64,000 nt of DNA from JACOMS01 sp051252005. Its GTDB lineage: Bacteria > Pseudomonadota > Alphaproteobacteria > Caulobacterales > Maricaulaceae. Made by a program: the position numbers and the translations under genes. This document shows positions 18,792-28,168 of this stretch, in pieces. The notes under the pieces were generated by a model. It was not told where the DNA came from. It did no database searches and saw nothing but the letters and a program-made list of their open reading frames with translations. The stretch spans positions 93,613 to 157,612 of the forward strand of contig JBPOEZ010000007.1 in NCBI GenBank assembly GCA_051252005.1, in the 5' to 3' direction. Positions within the stretch are counted from its first letter, which is position 1. Each line of letters opens with the position of its first letter.

Positions 18792-19322
18792 CTATGAGGA
18801 GACAGTTTTTGAGATGTTCTTCACCTCGTCAAAACCAAATCCATCGTCTAAGTGTTCGCGTAATGCTGCATCATATGCTTGCGCATATTTAAAGACCCCA
18901 GATTGTTCAGGAGCCGTTTCGATGTACGTGTCAATTCGGTCGCAAAGTTCTGACAAGTCTGCTGTTAAGACATCAATGTCCGTGCGACGGCGGCGAAGTG
19001 ACCCGATAACTTTCTTGAACTTATCACGGCGAGCCACAAGGTCTTCGCGGTTGGCCACAAGCCCGTCTCTGACCTCTAAAACCGTTTTTATATCTTCAAG
19101 GCTAAACCCCAAACGCTTGGCCCGCGCAATGCGTTCCATTTGGGTCCGATCGTTGGGTCCAAAAACTCTTGATCCAGCTTGGCGCGACGGCTCAAGCAAA
19201 CCCTTATCTTCATAGAATCTAAGGGTGCGAGGCGTTGTATCAAAAAGAGCCGCAAAGTCCTGTATACCCCAAGACAGGGTAGGGGCCGTTGCGGCGCTTA
19301 TCATATCATCAGGCAATGTCAT
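18792..19322 (-). CDS. MerR-family regulator of the acyl-CoA oxidation operon (LiuR-like)
   Basis: 176 residues. The N-terminal winged helix reads GIQDFAALFDTTPRTLRFYEDKGLLEPSRQAGSRVFGPNDRTQMERI, followed by a helical coiled coil with an RRRRTDIDVLTADLSELCDRID segment. No metal-binding Cys cluster is present, so the ligand is probably an acyl-CoA or similar metabolite as for LiuR-type regulators. It is the first gene of the leftward cluster and a perfect palindrome lies 20-36 bp upstream of its start, implying autoregulation and control of the whole operon. The LiuR assignment is an inference. Confidence 0.85.
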   Translation of the reverse strand: MTLPDDMISAATAPTLSWGIQDFAALFDTTPRTLRFYEDKGLLEPSRQAGSRVFGPNDRTQMERIARAKRLGFSLEDIKTVLEVRDGLVANREDLVARRDKFKKVIGSLRRRRTDIDVLTADLSELCDRIDTYIETAPEQSGVFKYAQAYDAALREHLDDGFGFDEVKNISKTVSS

Positions 19323-19342
19323 TTCTCCGCCTTTAACTTACG

Positions 19343-19358
19343 TTGACGTTAACGTCAA
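19343..19358. promoter_or_regulatory. Palindromic operator for the MerR-family regulator
   Basis: TTGACGTTAACGTCAA is a perfect 16-bp palindrome, with outer ACG/CGT extension, in the 116-bp gap between the divergent merR-like gene and the 19439 gene. It resembles the ACGT-rich dyads described for LiuR-type MerR regulators of acyl-CoA catabolism. Its place 20 bp before the regulator start suggests control of the leftward operon. Confidence 0.7.
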
Positions 19359-19438
19359 GCAAACGTAGCAGTAAAACCTACCCGCCGTATCTGTAACCAC
19401 GTCTTGACCCCTTAAGCGGGCTATGAGAAAGCAGATTT

Positions 19439-21346
19439 ATGCGAAGGATTTCACGAATTTTCATAGCTTTTTCCCTCACCGCTGGTGGGGTAAGTTCTGC
19501 TCATGCGCAGGACGATAACGTAACACCAAGGCAGGTTTTCACATCTTTTGTTAGCGGAATACCGGTCGAAGATTTACGCTACAAACCTTTTGAAATTCCA
19601 CCGACAACGCAAAATGACTTAATACGGTCGGAAAAATCAGAGATTGAGAAAGCCGTGAGCCTGTTACGGCCTGCACCAGAGGTTCCTATCGTCATACGGC
19701 CTGTGCTCCCCGAAATGCCCGAAATTGCGCCCTCGGAGAAAGTAGAAGAAGCAGAAATGATAGCTGCGATTGAACTTTCCGAAACGCCGCTCGCTATTGA
19801 AAAGTCTGTACCTAAAGAACCTGATGCCGAAAGATCTATAATATCAAAAGAGGCCTCGCTTCCTCCGGCGCCTAAAGAAGCATTGGAACAAAAGGCGGAG
19901 AAAACTGAAGAACCTCCATTTGAAGGGAGTTTATTACCCTTTTATGTGAGCGCAGAAGAATATTTAAAAGCCCGTCAAACGGGCAAGCACGAGCAAATGA
20001 CATTGACCTATACTGTCACAGTCTCCAACGCCAAGAGCGGGTTAAGCGTCGACCCTAAAATCATGACGTTAGTCTTAGGTCCAGATTATGCGGCGATTAC
20101 TAAAGACCAAACAACACAAATTTACGATTTTAAAATGACGCGGCTTTTGACGGTCTACCAACCCGAAAACCTTATACCAACGCAGAGTCCTGAATTTTTT
20201 AGTAGTGTTTCACTTTACCCAATCATTTTGAACAATGTGGATACAGTCAAAAAGGCCACACGCAACGGTACAAGAGATGTCATAAAAATTGGACATGATA
20301 CAGAGCTAGATGCTTTTTGGATGGAGGCTGGAACAGGATGGTCCGCCCGCTCAAACATTAACGGCCTGAAGGTGACACGAAATGAGAACGACATCAAAGC
20401 CGCCTACAAAGATACGGTTCCCTTAACCCTTCGTCTTGGAGGACCGGACATTCCGACCGATGATCATATGCGTGTTCTGTATGCTTACTGGCTACACGAC
20501 ATCCCAATTCATCCGGGAATATTACCGAAAATAGGACGCCCAGGACACGCACCTTCTTCGATAACGCTCCTGTCCTATAATCCCAAATATCCGGACGGGC
20601 TGAAAACAAAGTGGACCTTAACGGGTTCTAACGTTCAGGCAGGAACGTTCCCGCTTTCTGCTGACATGCCAACAGCTCTTGAAGTAGACCAAACGACACC
20701 CTTAGCCTTTGTTATAGCAGAGAGCGCTGCGAAAACGTCTGAGAACATCACCGCTGAATTAGAAGAGCTACAAAAAGACATGGCAGGATTTGTTGAAAAC
20801 GATGACGGGTTTCTGGCTTGGGTCACAGGCCAAACACTCGGTGCAAGACTCGGTGGATGCGCCTATAGTAAAGAGGATTTATGCGACTCGTTAAACCGCC
20901 TTGAGAACGCAGCAAAACCTAGTTCTGATCTTGCGCGCGTCTCAAACTTTTTGGCCAATCTAGATATTCCTGCCAAACGCGAAGCCGCCCTTGAGGGGTT
21001 ACTGCCTTATACTAAGGACGAGCTAGCGCCCGCATTCCTTTTGAAAAAGGCCGGAATGGCCAGGGCGCGTGTTAAAACGTCTCGTTTAACTTCAGAGACT
21101 ATTAAATCTATGAAGGCCGACTACTTACTTGAAAAGGCCTTGATAAAAGATCCGCTTGACCCTGAAACTTATCATGGCCTTTCGCAGATTTACGCAGCCC
21201 GAGGTAACTTTACAGAAAGCTGGGACCTTCTCGATGCCCTGCGCCACATAGAGAGCGCCCCTGATACCATCACTACCCCTGTGGGCCGTGTTGAACAGTC
21301 TTTGAAAATACAAGCTCCGGGATATTTTATCGCTACTCACCCATAA
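19439..21346 (+). CDS. Exported protein of unknown function upstream of PodJ-like gene
   Basis: 635 residues beginning with a clear signal peptide (IFIAFSLTAGGVSSAHA). A low-complexity Glu/Pro/Lys-rich stretch spans about residues 65-165, then a globular region of unrecognised family, and a C-terminal helical part (about 560-620) that reads like one or two TPR-type repeats (DPETYHGLSQIYAARGNFTESWDLLDAL). A Cys pair (GGCAYSKEDLCD) may form a disulfide. It is followed after 127 bp by the PodJ-like gene, which has its own CtrA-type promoter motif. No function can be assigned. Confidence 0.7.
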   Translation: MRRISRIFIAFSLTAGGVSSAHAQDDNVTPRQVFTSFVSGIPVEDLRYKPFEIPPTTQNDLIRSEKSEIEKAVSLLRPAPEVPIVIRPVLPEMPEIAPSEKVEEAEMIAAIELSETPLAIEKSVPKEPDAERSIISKEASLPPAPKEALEQKAEKTEEPPFEGSLLPFYVSAEEYLKARQTGKHEQMTLTYTVTVSNAKSGLSVDPKIMTLVLGPDYAAITKDQTTQIYDFKMTRLLTVYQPENLIPTQSPEFFSSVSLYPIILNNVDTVKKATRNGTRDVIKIGHDTELDAFWMEAGTGWSARSNINGLKVTRNENDIKAAYKDTVPLTLRLGGPDIPTDDHMRVLYAYWLHDIPIHPGILPKIGRPGHAPSSITLLSYNPKYPDGLKTKWTLTGSNVQAGTFPLSADMPTALEVDQTTPLAFVIAESAAKTSENITAELEELQKDMAGFVENDDGFLAWVTGQTLGARLGGCAYSKEDLCDSLNRLENAAKPSSDLARVSNFLANLDIPAKREAALEGLLPYTKDELAPAFLLKKAGMARARVKTSRLTSETIKSMKADYLLEKALIKDPLDPETYHGLSQIYAARGNFTESWDLLDALRHIESAPDTITTPVGRVEQSLKIQAPGYFIATHP

Positions 21347-21378
21347 AACATCACTTTTTTAGCGAAATTTATCGAAGT

Positions 21379-21403
21379 TTAACTCCCTGTTAACCACAAT
21401 TAA
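21379..21403 (+). promoter_or_regulatory. CtrA-type binding site upstream of PodJ-like gene
   Basis: TTAACTCCCTGTTAAC at 21379-21394 matches the CtrA consensus TTAA-N7-TTAA(C) exactly; a third TTAA follows with a 6-nt gap (21400-21403). It lies 71-95 bp upstream of the start at 21474. In Caulobacter such sites bind the cell-cycle regulator CtrA; binding here is inferred from the motif. Confidence 0.6.
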
Positions 21404-21473
21404 CGTCTACCTGTTCTGAAGAATCAGGTGATTTGCGAGTCGGTCAGACCGCAAAAAAAGTGTTAAAGGAATT

Positions 21474-24116
21474 ATGGCGAAAACTCCGTCATCAGGGAAA
21501 AACCCATCTAAGACCAGCGGAAAGTCAGTGGCCGCCGATGGTCGCACTGTGGCTTCCTCACCGAAAAAACGTGATTCATTAGTTTCTCTCCGCCGTGATA
21601 TTGACGCCATCCTCACACGCCTCAGACAAGCCGATAACCTTACCCAGCAAAGCGTTGCCTCTCTTAAAACGGCTTTCAATGTTCTTGAACGGCGTATGGG
21701 CAATGAAACACATGTCAATAAAGCCGCCTTAACCCTCCGCGTGGATCAGCTTTCGTCTCACCTCACAGGCCTTATTAAAAACACACAAGAGGCTGTTGCA
21801 AAAGACTTGCGTCAAACCCGCACTAATCCATCTATGGATCAACTTAAGCTCGCCGTAGCAGCCGCCGAAAAGCGGATGGCTGATACAGAGATTGCTCAAG
21901 CTGACGCGCTTAGCAAAGTAAATCGCCATATTGCTGATCTTGCTAAAGCTATCGACGCTCGGCTGACCCAAGACGCTATCGCCCGTAAGGCAGGGTTTGA
22001 CCGTTTGACCGTAGACCTTGAAAACTCAACGGCACGAATAGACAATAAAATTAAAAATGTTGAACTGGCCAGCGCTCAAGCGATTTTAAAGCTTGGCGAA
22101 CGGGTTGTTGCTGTTTCAGATGAGTTCAAAAATCGTACTGATGGGAACACACAAATCGTCACGGAAAAAATTTCCGATATTGCCCTTAAAACACAAAAAG
22201 AGTTTGAAGCTTACAGAGCTGAAATTCAAGATTACCGCGCCCAGTTTGAGCGCCGCGTTGAGAGCCTTGAAGAATCGCAGCGCAATCTGGATTCTTATAC
22301 GGATAGGTCGTTAGCTGGGCTCACAAATCGAATTGATAATCTAGAATACGGCCTTACCAACACGGCTCCTCCTGCGGTTGCCCCTGCGATACCGAATAAT
22401 AGCGCGCCAACCGAAACACCTTCTATGGGTGAGTCCAGCCTGCTACTTGATGATCCATTTGCCCCAGATGCAGAAGAAGCTGCGCCGCAAGTCGCCAAAC
22501 CACATTCAGAACCCGTACTTTTTAATCCAGAGCCAACGCCGGCACGTCCGCCGCTCATGCTAGTACCAACGGCTCCCGCCCCAGTTACTCCAGCTCCCAC
22601 CTTATCTCCCGTTCCTCAAAACACCCCAAACACACCACATCGTCCGGCACCGCAAAGTCCTGCGCCGAGTTCGAACACCGGATCATTTACGCCGACAGAA
22701 TATATACCCAAGCCGCAAACCTCTCGGCCCCCAGCTCACCCTCTTACTGGGCACGCACACGCACCAGCCGCTCAGCCTAACCCCGCTTTTGCTCCTGTTA
22801 GCCATACACAGGCTTTACCTGATAGCGCCGTTACACCTGAATATTTTGTTCCCCCAGACAGTATGGTTGTCTTAGCAGAAGAAGATCTGCCCTATGATGA
22901 CCCAGCCTATGCAGAAAAAGATTCCAGCGACAATTTACATCGGCCTGGTAGCTTTAACCCCAAAAAGAAACGCGTCAAAAATAAGGCCTCCAAAAAAACC
23001 GCTGCAATAAAGACTAATTCAGGAGAAACTGGGCGTTCTTCTAATATACTCAAAATTGCTGGACTCGCCGCCGTCATCGCTGCTGGGGCCTATATTGGTC
23101 TTCGAACCGTTCCGAAATTTCTCGGTTCAGGCCAGCCCACATTTAATGAGATGGCTAACCAAGGAAGCCCAACCACAGGAGCGGGGCCTATGTCTGTCGC
23201 TCAAGGGATTCCTCAAACAACTATTCCGCCCGAGATTGCGCCTACTGTAGGCGATTATCAGGATAATCAAGGGTTCGGTGCAGGCGGCACGCCTGCGGCG
23301 GTTGGCACACTTGAAGCCTCGGCGCAAAACGGAGATCCCGTTGCTGAGTTTCAGTTAGGCCTTTCTTATCTTCAAGCTGGCCGCACGTCCGATGCCGTAG
23401 AATTAATTCGGTCTTCCGCTAATAAAGGCCAGCCTGCCGCTCAATATAGACTCGCAAAACTTTATGAAGCTGGCGAAGGTGTTACCGCCGACCCAGCCAT
23501 GGCGCGACAACTGACTGAACGCGCCGCGCGTAACGGCAACAGAATCGCAATGCACGATTTAGCGCTTTATTACGCGGAAGGCCGCGGCGACGTAGGCGTC
23601 GACATTAAGACCGCTGCGATATGGTTTGAAAAAGCCGCGGAACGCGGTGTTGTCGATTCACAGTATAATCTAGGCGTTCTTTACGAATCTGGACAAGGAC
23701 TGCCAAAGAACCTGAATGAGGCTTATGTCTGGTACGGCATAGCCGCAGGACAAGGCGACCAATATGCGCAAAAACAAATTGAGACGCTCAAAGGCAATAT
23801 GTCGGCGGCGGATATTACCAAGGCTGAAACACGCGTTAAAGACTTCAAACCTGTTGCCATTGACGAGCCTGCTAATGGGATTTTCAGAAACGTTTCGTGG
23901 AATGCGCCAAGCAATCAAAGAGATGCAAAAGTTCAGATCGCCCAGACACAGTCTCTCCTAGCCCAACTCGGTTATGATGCAGGGTCTGCTGATGGGTCCA
24001 TGGGCCCAAAAACTCGGTCAGCTATTATTAGCTTCCAAAAAGAAAAGGGGCTCAGCCCAACAGGCGAAGTTAATCAAGCCCTTGTGAATCAACTACAGCA
24101 AGCTTCCGGCGCGTAA
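21474..24116 (+). CDS. PodJ-like polar localisation protein (coiled coil, TM, Sel1 repeats, peptidoglycan-binding)
   Basis: 880 residues with AAAGGA before ATG 21474. Architecture: basic N-terminus; long coiled coil (about 35-295); Pro/Ala-rich disordered linker with acidic patches (about 295-490); Lys-rich stop sequence and one membrane helix (about 525-545); periplasmic Sel1/TPR-like repeats (about 620-770, e.g. AEFQLGLSYLQAGRTSDAVE, AQYRLAKLYEAGEGV, SQYNLGVLYESGQGLPKN); and a C-terminal PG_binding_1 domain (about 820-878, LGYDAGSADGSMGPKTRSAI). This order equals that of Caulobacter PodJ, which organises the flagellar/pilus pole, though it is shorter. Orthology rests on architecture. Confidence 0.8.
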   Translation: MAKTPSSGKNPSKTSGKSVAADGRTVASSPKKRDSLVSLRRDIDAILTRLRQADNLTQQSVASLKTAFNVLERRMGNETHVNKAALTLRVDQLSSHLTGLIKNTQEAVAKDLRQTRTNPSMDQLKLAVAAAEKRMADTEIAQADALSKVNRHIADLAKAIDARLTQDAIARKAGFDRLTVDLENSTARIDNKIKNVELASAQAILKLGERVVAVSDEFKNRTDGNTQIVTEKISDIALKTQKEFEAYRAEIQDYRAQFERRVESLEESQRNLDSYTDRSLAGLTNRIDNLEYGLTNTAPPAVAPAIPNNSAPTETPSMGESSLLLDDPFAPDAEEAAPQVAKPHSEPVLFNPEPTPARPPLMLVPTAPAPVTPAPTLSPVPQNTPNTPHRPAPQSPAPSSNTGSFTPTEYIPKPQTSRPPAHPLTGHAHAPAAQPNPAFAPVSHTQALPDSAVTPEYFVPPDSMVVLAEEDLPYDDPAYAEKDSSDNLHRPGSFNPKKKRVKNKASKKTAAIKTNSGETGRSSNILKIAGLAAVIAAGAYIGLRTVPKFLGSGQPTFNEMANQGSPTTGAGPMSVAQGIPQTTIPPEIAPTVGDYQDNQGFGAGGTPAAVGTLEASAQNGDPVAEFQLGLSYLQAGRTSDAVELIRSSANKGQPAAQYRLAKLYEAGEGVTADPAMARQLTERAARNGNRIAMHDLALYYAEGRGDVGVDIKTAAIWFEKAAERGVVDSQYNLGVLYESGQGLPKNLNEAYVWYGIAAGQGDQYAQKQIETLKGNMSAADITKAETRVKDFKPVAIDEPANGIFRNVSWNAPSNQRDAKVQIAQTQSLLAQLGYDAGSADGSMGPKTRSAIISFQKEKGLSPTGEVNQALVNQLQQASGA

Positions 24117-24239
24117 AGTTCAAACAAGAGGCGGTAGTGTCTCACTTTGAAATTTTAGCGTATTATATTGCACCTGCTTTAGCGTGTGTTATGTTTGATC
24201 TGTATTATAAGTATTTTACAACCAACCGAGGGGCCCCAA

Positions 24240-27200
24240 ATGTCAATACTAACTCATCACACTCGCAGTCGTCTTTTAGCGTCAGCGGCTTCCTGCTTAT
24301 TAGCAAGTTTGCTTTATGCGCCTTTAACACAGGCCATCGTGCCCAATGATAACAACACGCCGGAAGATGCGATTGATAATGACGGCGGCGTAAACGGCGT
24401 TGGTATGTTTTTCAGAAATGACGGCTTTGTTTGTACAGGTACCTTGATTAACCCTCGTACGGTTCTTTTTGCGGCACACTGTGTAAACAGTAATCCGGAA
24501 TCAGACTACGGAACAACACTCCGGTCCGCTTTCTCCTTTAATGTTGATTCCATTCCTGGGTTTATAAATTGGATAAATAACGGTTTTGCCAGCAACCCAG
24601 ATTTGAATGTTTTTGACGTAAACCAAATTTTCTGGAATCCAGCGTCGACCGCACGACCTGATTCTTTTGGGTATTTAGAAGGTGATATTGCCTTAGCTTC
24701 ACTGGCAGCTCCGGCAGCGGAAATTCCGACATGGGCGCTTTTGTTTTCCGCTCTTCCAAACCCTGGTGCTGGTGATCCCGTAACAGGAACCGGTTATCAC
24801 GTTAACATAACGGGGTATGGCCGTTCTGGGTCTGGGTCTACGGGCGATTCCCAGGGAATTGACTGGCGTCGCCGCGCAGCTGAAAATATGCTCGGCGCTC
24901 TAACATCTTTTGATGAGCGCAATACGTATCTTTTTGGCAATGCCTTTGGCGATTTACCGCAAAACCTTTATCGAATAGATTTCGATGACCCCAACCAAAC
25001 CAACCCATACGACTTCAACGCTTACTTAGATGAGCCCCTTGAAAATGAAGGCACAACAGCGGGCGGGGATTCTGGTGGTCCGCTCATCTTGGATGCAGCC
25101 AATAACACCCTATCATCCGAAGATCTTGTCCTTGGCGTTTTATCAGGTGGTAGCCGGTTCTTTGGTCCACAAGTCTTTAGCTCCTATGGTACAACGTCAT
25201 TCTACCAGCCTCTCTTTTTGTTTGCGGATTATATAGCGGCCAACAATCCTTACCGTTACGTCAGCACCCTTGGAGGCGACGGAAACTGGGAAGATTCCAC
25301 GCACTGGCAAACAGATTTAGATCCGAATTATCGCATCATTGATGCCAGCGGAAATGTGGTAAACGGCTTCCCTGACACCGTTCCAGCTGGAACGTCTGAT
25401 ACAGGCGGAGGTGATTTTGGTACAGTTTGCTTTGATCCCCAAGGCGACAACATAGGCGATGGATGCCAGGATCTTAGTAACGGCGACGCGGTTCCTCCGG
25501 CACGCTCTATAGGCGATGTGTCAAATAATATCGGCGCAGTATCTGTGGAAGACCTTGCTGGCGCTCAAGAAAGTTCCGGTGAAAACTCTATCAGCTTAGC
25601 TGCCAACCTCATCTTGGAAAATCAAGCACAGAACGGCAACGGTGTTGGGTTTGCTGAAAACGCGCCTCAAGCTGGTGCAGATTTGGGCGATGAGCAGTCT
25701 CAAGCTCCGGGCGACCCTCTTCCGGCCCCGACGCTTGCTAATGGACTTGCCGGTGCAACAAATTTTGTTCCGGATAATATTGACCCCGATATCGCCGCTG
25801 GCATCAACGGACGTTACTTCGATGTGAGACTTTCAACAGCCGGAACAACAACCCTCAGCAGCACTCGGACAATTGACCGCCTCACGTTAAATGGCGGAGA
25901 CCTCGACATCGCGTCCGGCGGTGACTTAACCAGTCTTATAGATGTCCAGCAAATGGGCGGCATTATGAATGTCGACGGTGACCTGACAAGCGTTGGTGAT
26001 TATCTTCTTATGACAGGCCTTTTGTCTGGCGTCGGAACAATTAAAACACCATTTCTTACAAGTGTTGCTGGCGTTATTTCTCCAGGCGAAGTCGGCGGAG
26101 TTGGCACATTAACAATCGACGGTAGCGCTGTCTTGTCTTCAGGGTCAAACCTAATGATCGATATTGGCGCAAACGGCGTTAATGACGTCTTTGCTGTTAG
26201 TGGCGATGCAAGCCTAGGCGGCAATGTTTGGTTCGGCGCAACCGATGAAGTTCGCGCAGGGAACACTTACACATTCCTGACAAACACTGGAACTCAATCA
26301 GGTTCGCTTAACGGACAGGCTATAAGCACATTGCTACGGCCAGTTCTGAGTTACAGCGCAAACTCTGTTACAGCTACGATTGAAGCAGGAACTTATTTTG
26401 ACGCTATTAATACAAATAGCGATGTTCAAAAATCATATGCTACTCTGCTTGATGGCAGCCGCGCAGGCACAAGCCTTGCCTCTCTATACGCGACGCTTGA
26501 CCTTTCCACGCCCGATCAAATCCAATCGATTTTGAACAGCTGGGCTCCCGTCACCGAAACGTCAACACAAAGCCTTGCAAAAGCTAACACTGAAACATTG
26601 GCTCGTTTCCACAGAAACCGCCTTGGCGGCATGGGTTCCAAAAACTGGGGCGGCAAGATGACAATGATTGGCAACCCTGTCAAAATGGCGGCCAATTCAG
26701 ACTATATGACCGTGATGTCAGATGATGGCCATTTAGAAGGTGGCGGGCATTCAAAAACTATGCGCGAACTACCAAGCGATATGGCGGTTTATCTCTCCGG
26801 CGCTTTCATTGACGGTAAAGCCAAACCTATGCCAAACGCGCAAAACTTTGCAGACGAAGATTTCGACGGGTGGTCCGTGACAGGCGGTATCGAACATAGG
26901 GTCACGGATATGATCAGTGTCGGCGCATCTCTTAGCTATTCGAAATTAGATGCAGCGGCACCTCTTGGGCAAACCGCCGAAAGTGATCACTTTGCCGGAT
27001 CCCTATACGGACAAGTTCGTTCCGAAGACAATCTTGTTCTCGATGGCCTAATTAGTCTTGGTTCTTTTGGCTCAAAAACAAGCCGCACAGTCGCTTTCCC
27101 TGCCAGTAACACGCTAACCACAGACGATAACAGCTTCACAGTTGTTACAGATCTACAGGTTTCGAAGGTGTTTGAAGCGGATAAGATCACGATCGCGCCG

Positions 27201-27602
27201 CATGTTGGGTTCCAACTTGCTAATATTAACTTTGGCGATGTAACGGAACAAGGCGGGCTTCCTGCTTTGACAATTCATCGTGAAAACTATCAAAGCACAC
27301 AAGGCCGCGCCGGTGTTGATATTCGCACAAACTCCAACTCACAATTCCAGGCACGTCTAACAGCTGACCTTGTCCGAGAAATAGGCGATGTTAACAGCAG
27401 CTATAGTGCTGGGTTTACTGGGTCTGGCGGCGTGAACGCTCCGTTCCTGCTCTTTGGTTCTGACAAAAACTGGGCCGAAGTCGGCGCAGGTGTATCATTC
27501 GACCTTGATAAAGCTCGTATCGACCTTTCTGCTGATACAACACTGGGCCGTTCAGATATCGAAGCGCAGACTTACCGCGCTGGCGTCACGCTCGACTTTT
27601 AA
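24240..27602 (+). CDS. Autotransporter with trypsin-like serine protease passenger
   Basis: 1120 residues from ATG 24240, preceded by GAGGGG; 18 in-frame upstream codons are discarded. A signal peptide (about 1-32) leads to an S1-type protease domain with catalytic H80 (VLFAAHC), D149 (LEGDIALASL) and S278 (GGDSGGPLIL). Residues about 350-800 form a beta-helix-type passenger with an autotransporter-associated segment (GVISPGEVGGVGTLTIDG). The last 270 residues are the outer-membrane barrel, ending YRAGVTLDF with the terminal Phe typical of type Va secretion. It probably displays or releases a protease at the cell surface. A terminator follows 26 bp downstream. Confidence 0.93.
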   Translation: MSILTHHTRSRLLASAASCLLASLLYAPLTQAIVPNDNNTPEDAIDNDGGVNGVGMFFRNDGFVCTGTLINPRTVLFAAHCVNSNPESDYGTTLRSAFSFNVDSIPGFINWINNGFASNPDLNVFDVNQIFWNPASTARPDSFGYLEGDIALASLAAPAAEIPTWALLFSALPNPGAGDPVTGTGYHVNITGYGRSGSGSTGDSQGIDWRRRAAENMLGALTSFDERNTYLFGNAFGDLPQNLYRIDFDDPNQTNPYDFNAYLDEPLENEGTTAGGDSGGPLILDAANNTLSSEDLVLGVLSGGSRFFGPQVFSSYGTTSFYQPLFLFADYIAANNPYRYVSTLGGDGNWEDSTHWQTDLDPNYRIIDASGNVVNGFPDTVPAGTSDTGGGDFGTVCFDPQGDNIGDGCQDLSNGDAVPPARSIGDVSNNIGAVSVEDLAGAQESSGENSISLAANLILENQAQNGNGVGFAENAPQAGADLGDEQSQAPGDPLPAPTLANGLAGATNFVPDNIDPDIAAGINGRYFDVRLSTAGTTTLSSTRTIDRLTLNGGDLDIASGGDLTSLIDVQQMGGIMNVDGDLTSVGDYLLMTGLLSGVGTIKTPFLTSVAGVISPGEVGGVGTLTIDGSAVLSSGSNLMIDIGANGVNDVFAVSGDASLGGNVWFGATDEVRAGNTYTFLTNTGTQSGSLNGQAISTLLRPVLSYSANSVTATIEAGTYFDAINTNSDVQKSYATLLDGSRAGTSLASLYATLDLSTPDQIQSILNSWAPVTETSTQSLAKANTETLARFHRNRLGGMGSKNWGGKMTMIGNPVKMAANSDYMTVMSDDGHLEGGGHSKTMRELPSDMAVYLSGAFIDGKAKPMPNAQNFADEDFDGWSVTGGIEHRVTDMISVGASLSYSKLDAAAPLGQTAESDHFAGSLYGQVRSEDNLVLDGLISLGSFGSKTSRTVAFPASNTLTTDDNSFTVVTDLQVSKVFEADKITIAPHVGFQLANINFGDVTEQGGLPALTIHRENYQSTQGRAGVDIRTNSNSQFQARLTADLVREIGDVNSSYSAGFTGSGGVNAPFLLFGSDKNWAEVGAGVSFDLDKARIDLSADTTLGRSDIEAQTYRAGVTLDF

Positions 27603-27627
27603 GCTCTACAGCTCAAACTAAACGTCA

Positions 27628-27656
27628 AACCGCCCTCTTTGCAGGGCGGTTTTTTA
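27628..27656 (+). terminator. Rho-independent terminator of the autotransporter gene
   Basis: ACCGCCCT (27629-27636) pairs with AGGGCGGT (27643-27650), with a 6-nt loop and a following run of T (27650-27655). Confidence 0.93.
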
Positions 27657-27744
27657 TTACCTGTAATCGGATCATTATTTCTTTGCCGCATTGTTTACAC
27701 AAAGCTGGCAAAATCATAGTCTTAGGCGAGCTACGGAGAGTTAC

Positions 27745-28164
27745 ATGTATAGGCTTTTTCTTGGATTTATCACTGTTATAGGCCTAGGGTTACAATCCTG
27801 CGCGCAATCGAGTCCAAGCTCAGCTCTGTCGACTAATGATACACAAAGTTCAGTAGCCCCGCCTAAATCCCAAACGCCCACTATGACTCCTAAACCCCAA
27901 ACATCTCTTCAGACACCAGAAACCTATTGGATCACGACTTTTGGCAGTCCGGTATTTGATGAAAACGGTAAAGTTATCAGACCACTACGCCTGCAACCCA
28001 CCGTTACGCTTTACGAAACGAATGGGAGCATGGGCCGGATAAGCGCAGATAAAAACGAGTGGGTAGAGCTGAGTATATTATCCAAAGAGCGCCCCGAGGG
28101 CCGATTGTCTGGGCCGGATAATTACAACGACCTTCCCCATATTAAGCTACCGACGGACAAGTAA
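27745..28164 (+). CDS. Small lipoprotein of unknown function
   Basis: 139 residues from ATG 27745, which has GGAGAG upstream. The signal peptide ends LGLQSC (lipobox Cys20), followed by a Ser/Thr/Pro/Gln-rich linker and a compact C-terminal domain with charged surface (WVELSILSKERPEGRLSG). No family recognised. The DUF6445-type gene begins 4 bp after its stop, so the two are cotranscribed. Confidence 0.72.
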   Translation: MYRLFLGFITVIGLGLQSCAQSSPSSALSTNDTQSSVAPPKSQTPTMTPKPQTSLQTPETYWITTFGSPVFDENGKVIRPLRLQPTVTLYETNGSMGRISADKNEWVELSILSKERPEGRLSGPDNYNDLPHIKLPTDK

Positions 28165-28168
28165 GACC

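Noticed and set aside
24137..24349. A 70-codon forward ORF overlapping the autotransporter start
   Set aside because: It overlaps the signal peptide region in another frame, while the autotransporter start has a ribosome site; treated as a shadow.
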